DNA of 22,426 nucleotides, taken from NCBI GenBank assembly GCA_964448395.1, contig CAYUWM010000027.1, positions 1-22,426 on the forward strand, read 5' to 3'. Below are positions 22,213-22,426 of the stretch, one piece after another. The stretch is from CAYUWM01 sp964448395. GTDB taxonomy: Bacteria; Chloroflexota; Dehalococcoidia; E44-bin15. Below the pieces are notes generated by a model. It had not been told where the DNA came from, searched no databases, and was given only the letters and a program-made list of their open reading frames with translations. Within the stretch, counting starts at the first letter, position 1. Each line of letters begins with the position of its first letter. Position numbers and translations under genes: made by a program.

Positions 22213-22426
22213 GCCCAGTTCCCCGAGCACGCCGCCACGGCAGACGGTCTGGTGTTCATGGCCGATACCGCCCTCTACCACGCCAAGAGTAAGGGAGGCT
22301 ATAGAACAGTGCTGGCTTCCGATATGGAGTCGATCTCGCCGGAAATCCTGCAGACAGCAACGCAGGACCAAGTCTACGCGCTGGCGGCCACCGTGGATGC
22401 TAAAGACCCCTACACCTACGGCCACT
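22201..22426 (+). pseudogene. GGDEF domain end joined to HD-GYP domain start (5' truncated, runs off window)
   Basis: Reading from 22201 gives SAGIAQFPEHAATADGLVFM then ADTALYHAKSKGGYR, the C-terminal part of a GGDEF diguanylate cyclase domain. It continues into DQVYALAATVDAKDPYTYGH, the usual beginning of an HD or HD-GYP phosphodiesterase domain. The GGEEF active site and everything before it are missing because the IS3 remnant begins at the same point. The frame stays open leftward into the IS sequence without a plausible start, so this is either a gene cut by the element or a contig-end artefact. The continuation lies beyond base 22426. Confidence 0.7.

Noticed and set aside
22210..22425. 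N-terminal part of the long - strand frame ending in the orfA motif
   Set aside because: Upstream of about 22209 this frame is merely the complement of the GGDEF/HD coding sequence, so the long frame is a chance fusion and not an intact orfA.
1..22426. tRNA, rRNA or CRISPR array
   Set aside because: No cloverleaf with a conserved T-loop, no rRNA core sequence and no regularly spaced direct repeats were seen by reading; a covariance-model scan was not possible.

Overview
The window reads as a stretch of an anaerobic bacterial chromosome, most likely Chloroflexota (Dehalococcoidia-like). This placement is an inference. It rests on a ferredoxin-dependent arylpyruvate oxidoreductase, a DUF35/thiolase pair, PAS-rich soluble histidine kinase signalling and several tiny zinc-ribbon proteins of a kind common in that group. 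There is no rRNA or other marker to prove it. The sequence is a draft scaffold: a block of exactly 100 N at 7214-7313 sits inside iorB.

Left part, + strand (1-4217): the tail of a probable DUF35 OB-fold protein, then a thiolase-family enzyme closed by a strong terminator. A promoter at 1415-1443 follows, driving a PaaI-type thioesterase, a 338-aa DAHP synthase (AroF type) and a class I/II aminotransferase. Next comes an A+T-richer membrane-anchored protein of unknown function on the - strand, with its own near-consensus promoter.

Middle part, - strand (about 14256 down to 5076): one long co-directional run, livK-livH-livM-livG-livF-iorA-iorB-paaK-(hairpins)-ACT protein, with short gaps or start/stop overlaps through most of it. 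A TTGCAC-17-TATACT promoter precedes livK, a 6-2-6 palindrome lies just upstream of that promoter, and a perfect 13-bp hairpin separates livK from livH. Taken together the genes suggest uptake of amino acids, conversion of their 2-keto acids to acyl- or arylacetyl-CoA with ferredoxin reduction, and activation or recycling of the arylacetate by PaaK. The neighbouring DAHP synthase and aminotransferase fit aromatic amino acid metabolism. A LysE-family exporter upstream has its own promoter placed so close that its mRNA should be leaderless.

Right part (15033-21640): a signalling district. It holds a DUF6125/V4R-like cysteine-rich protein, a single-PAS protein, two small overlapping CxxC proteins, a soluble histidine kinase with seven PAS domains, a convergent NarL/FixJ response regulator and a 46-aa DUF5679 zinc ribbon. 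Several of these units have recognisable sigma70-type promoters, all with 17-bp spacers.

Right end (21694-22426): a decayed IS3-family remnant (amber codons in orfA, a compensated frameshift in orfB, truncation at both ends) that abuts, within a few bases, the C-terminal part of a GGDEF plus HD-GYP gene running off the window. No tRNA, rRNA or CRISPR array was seen.
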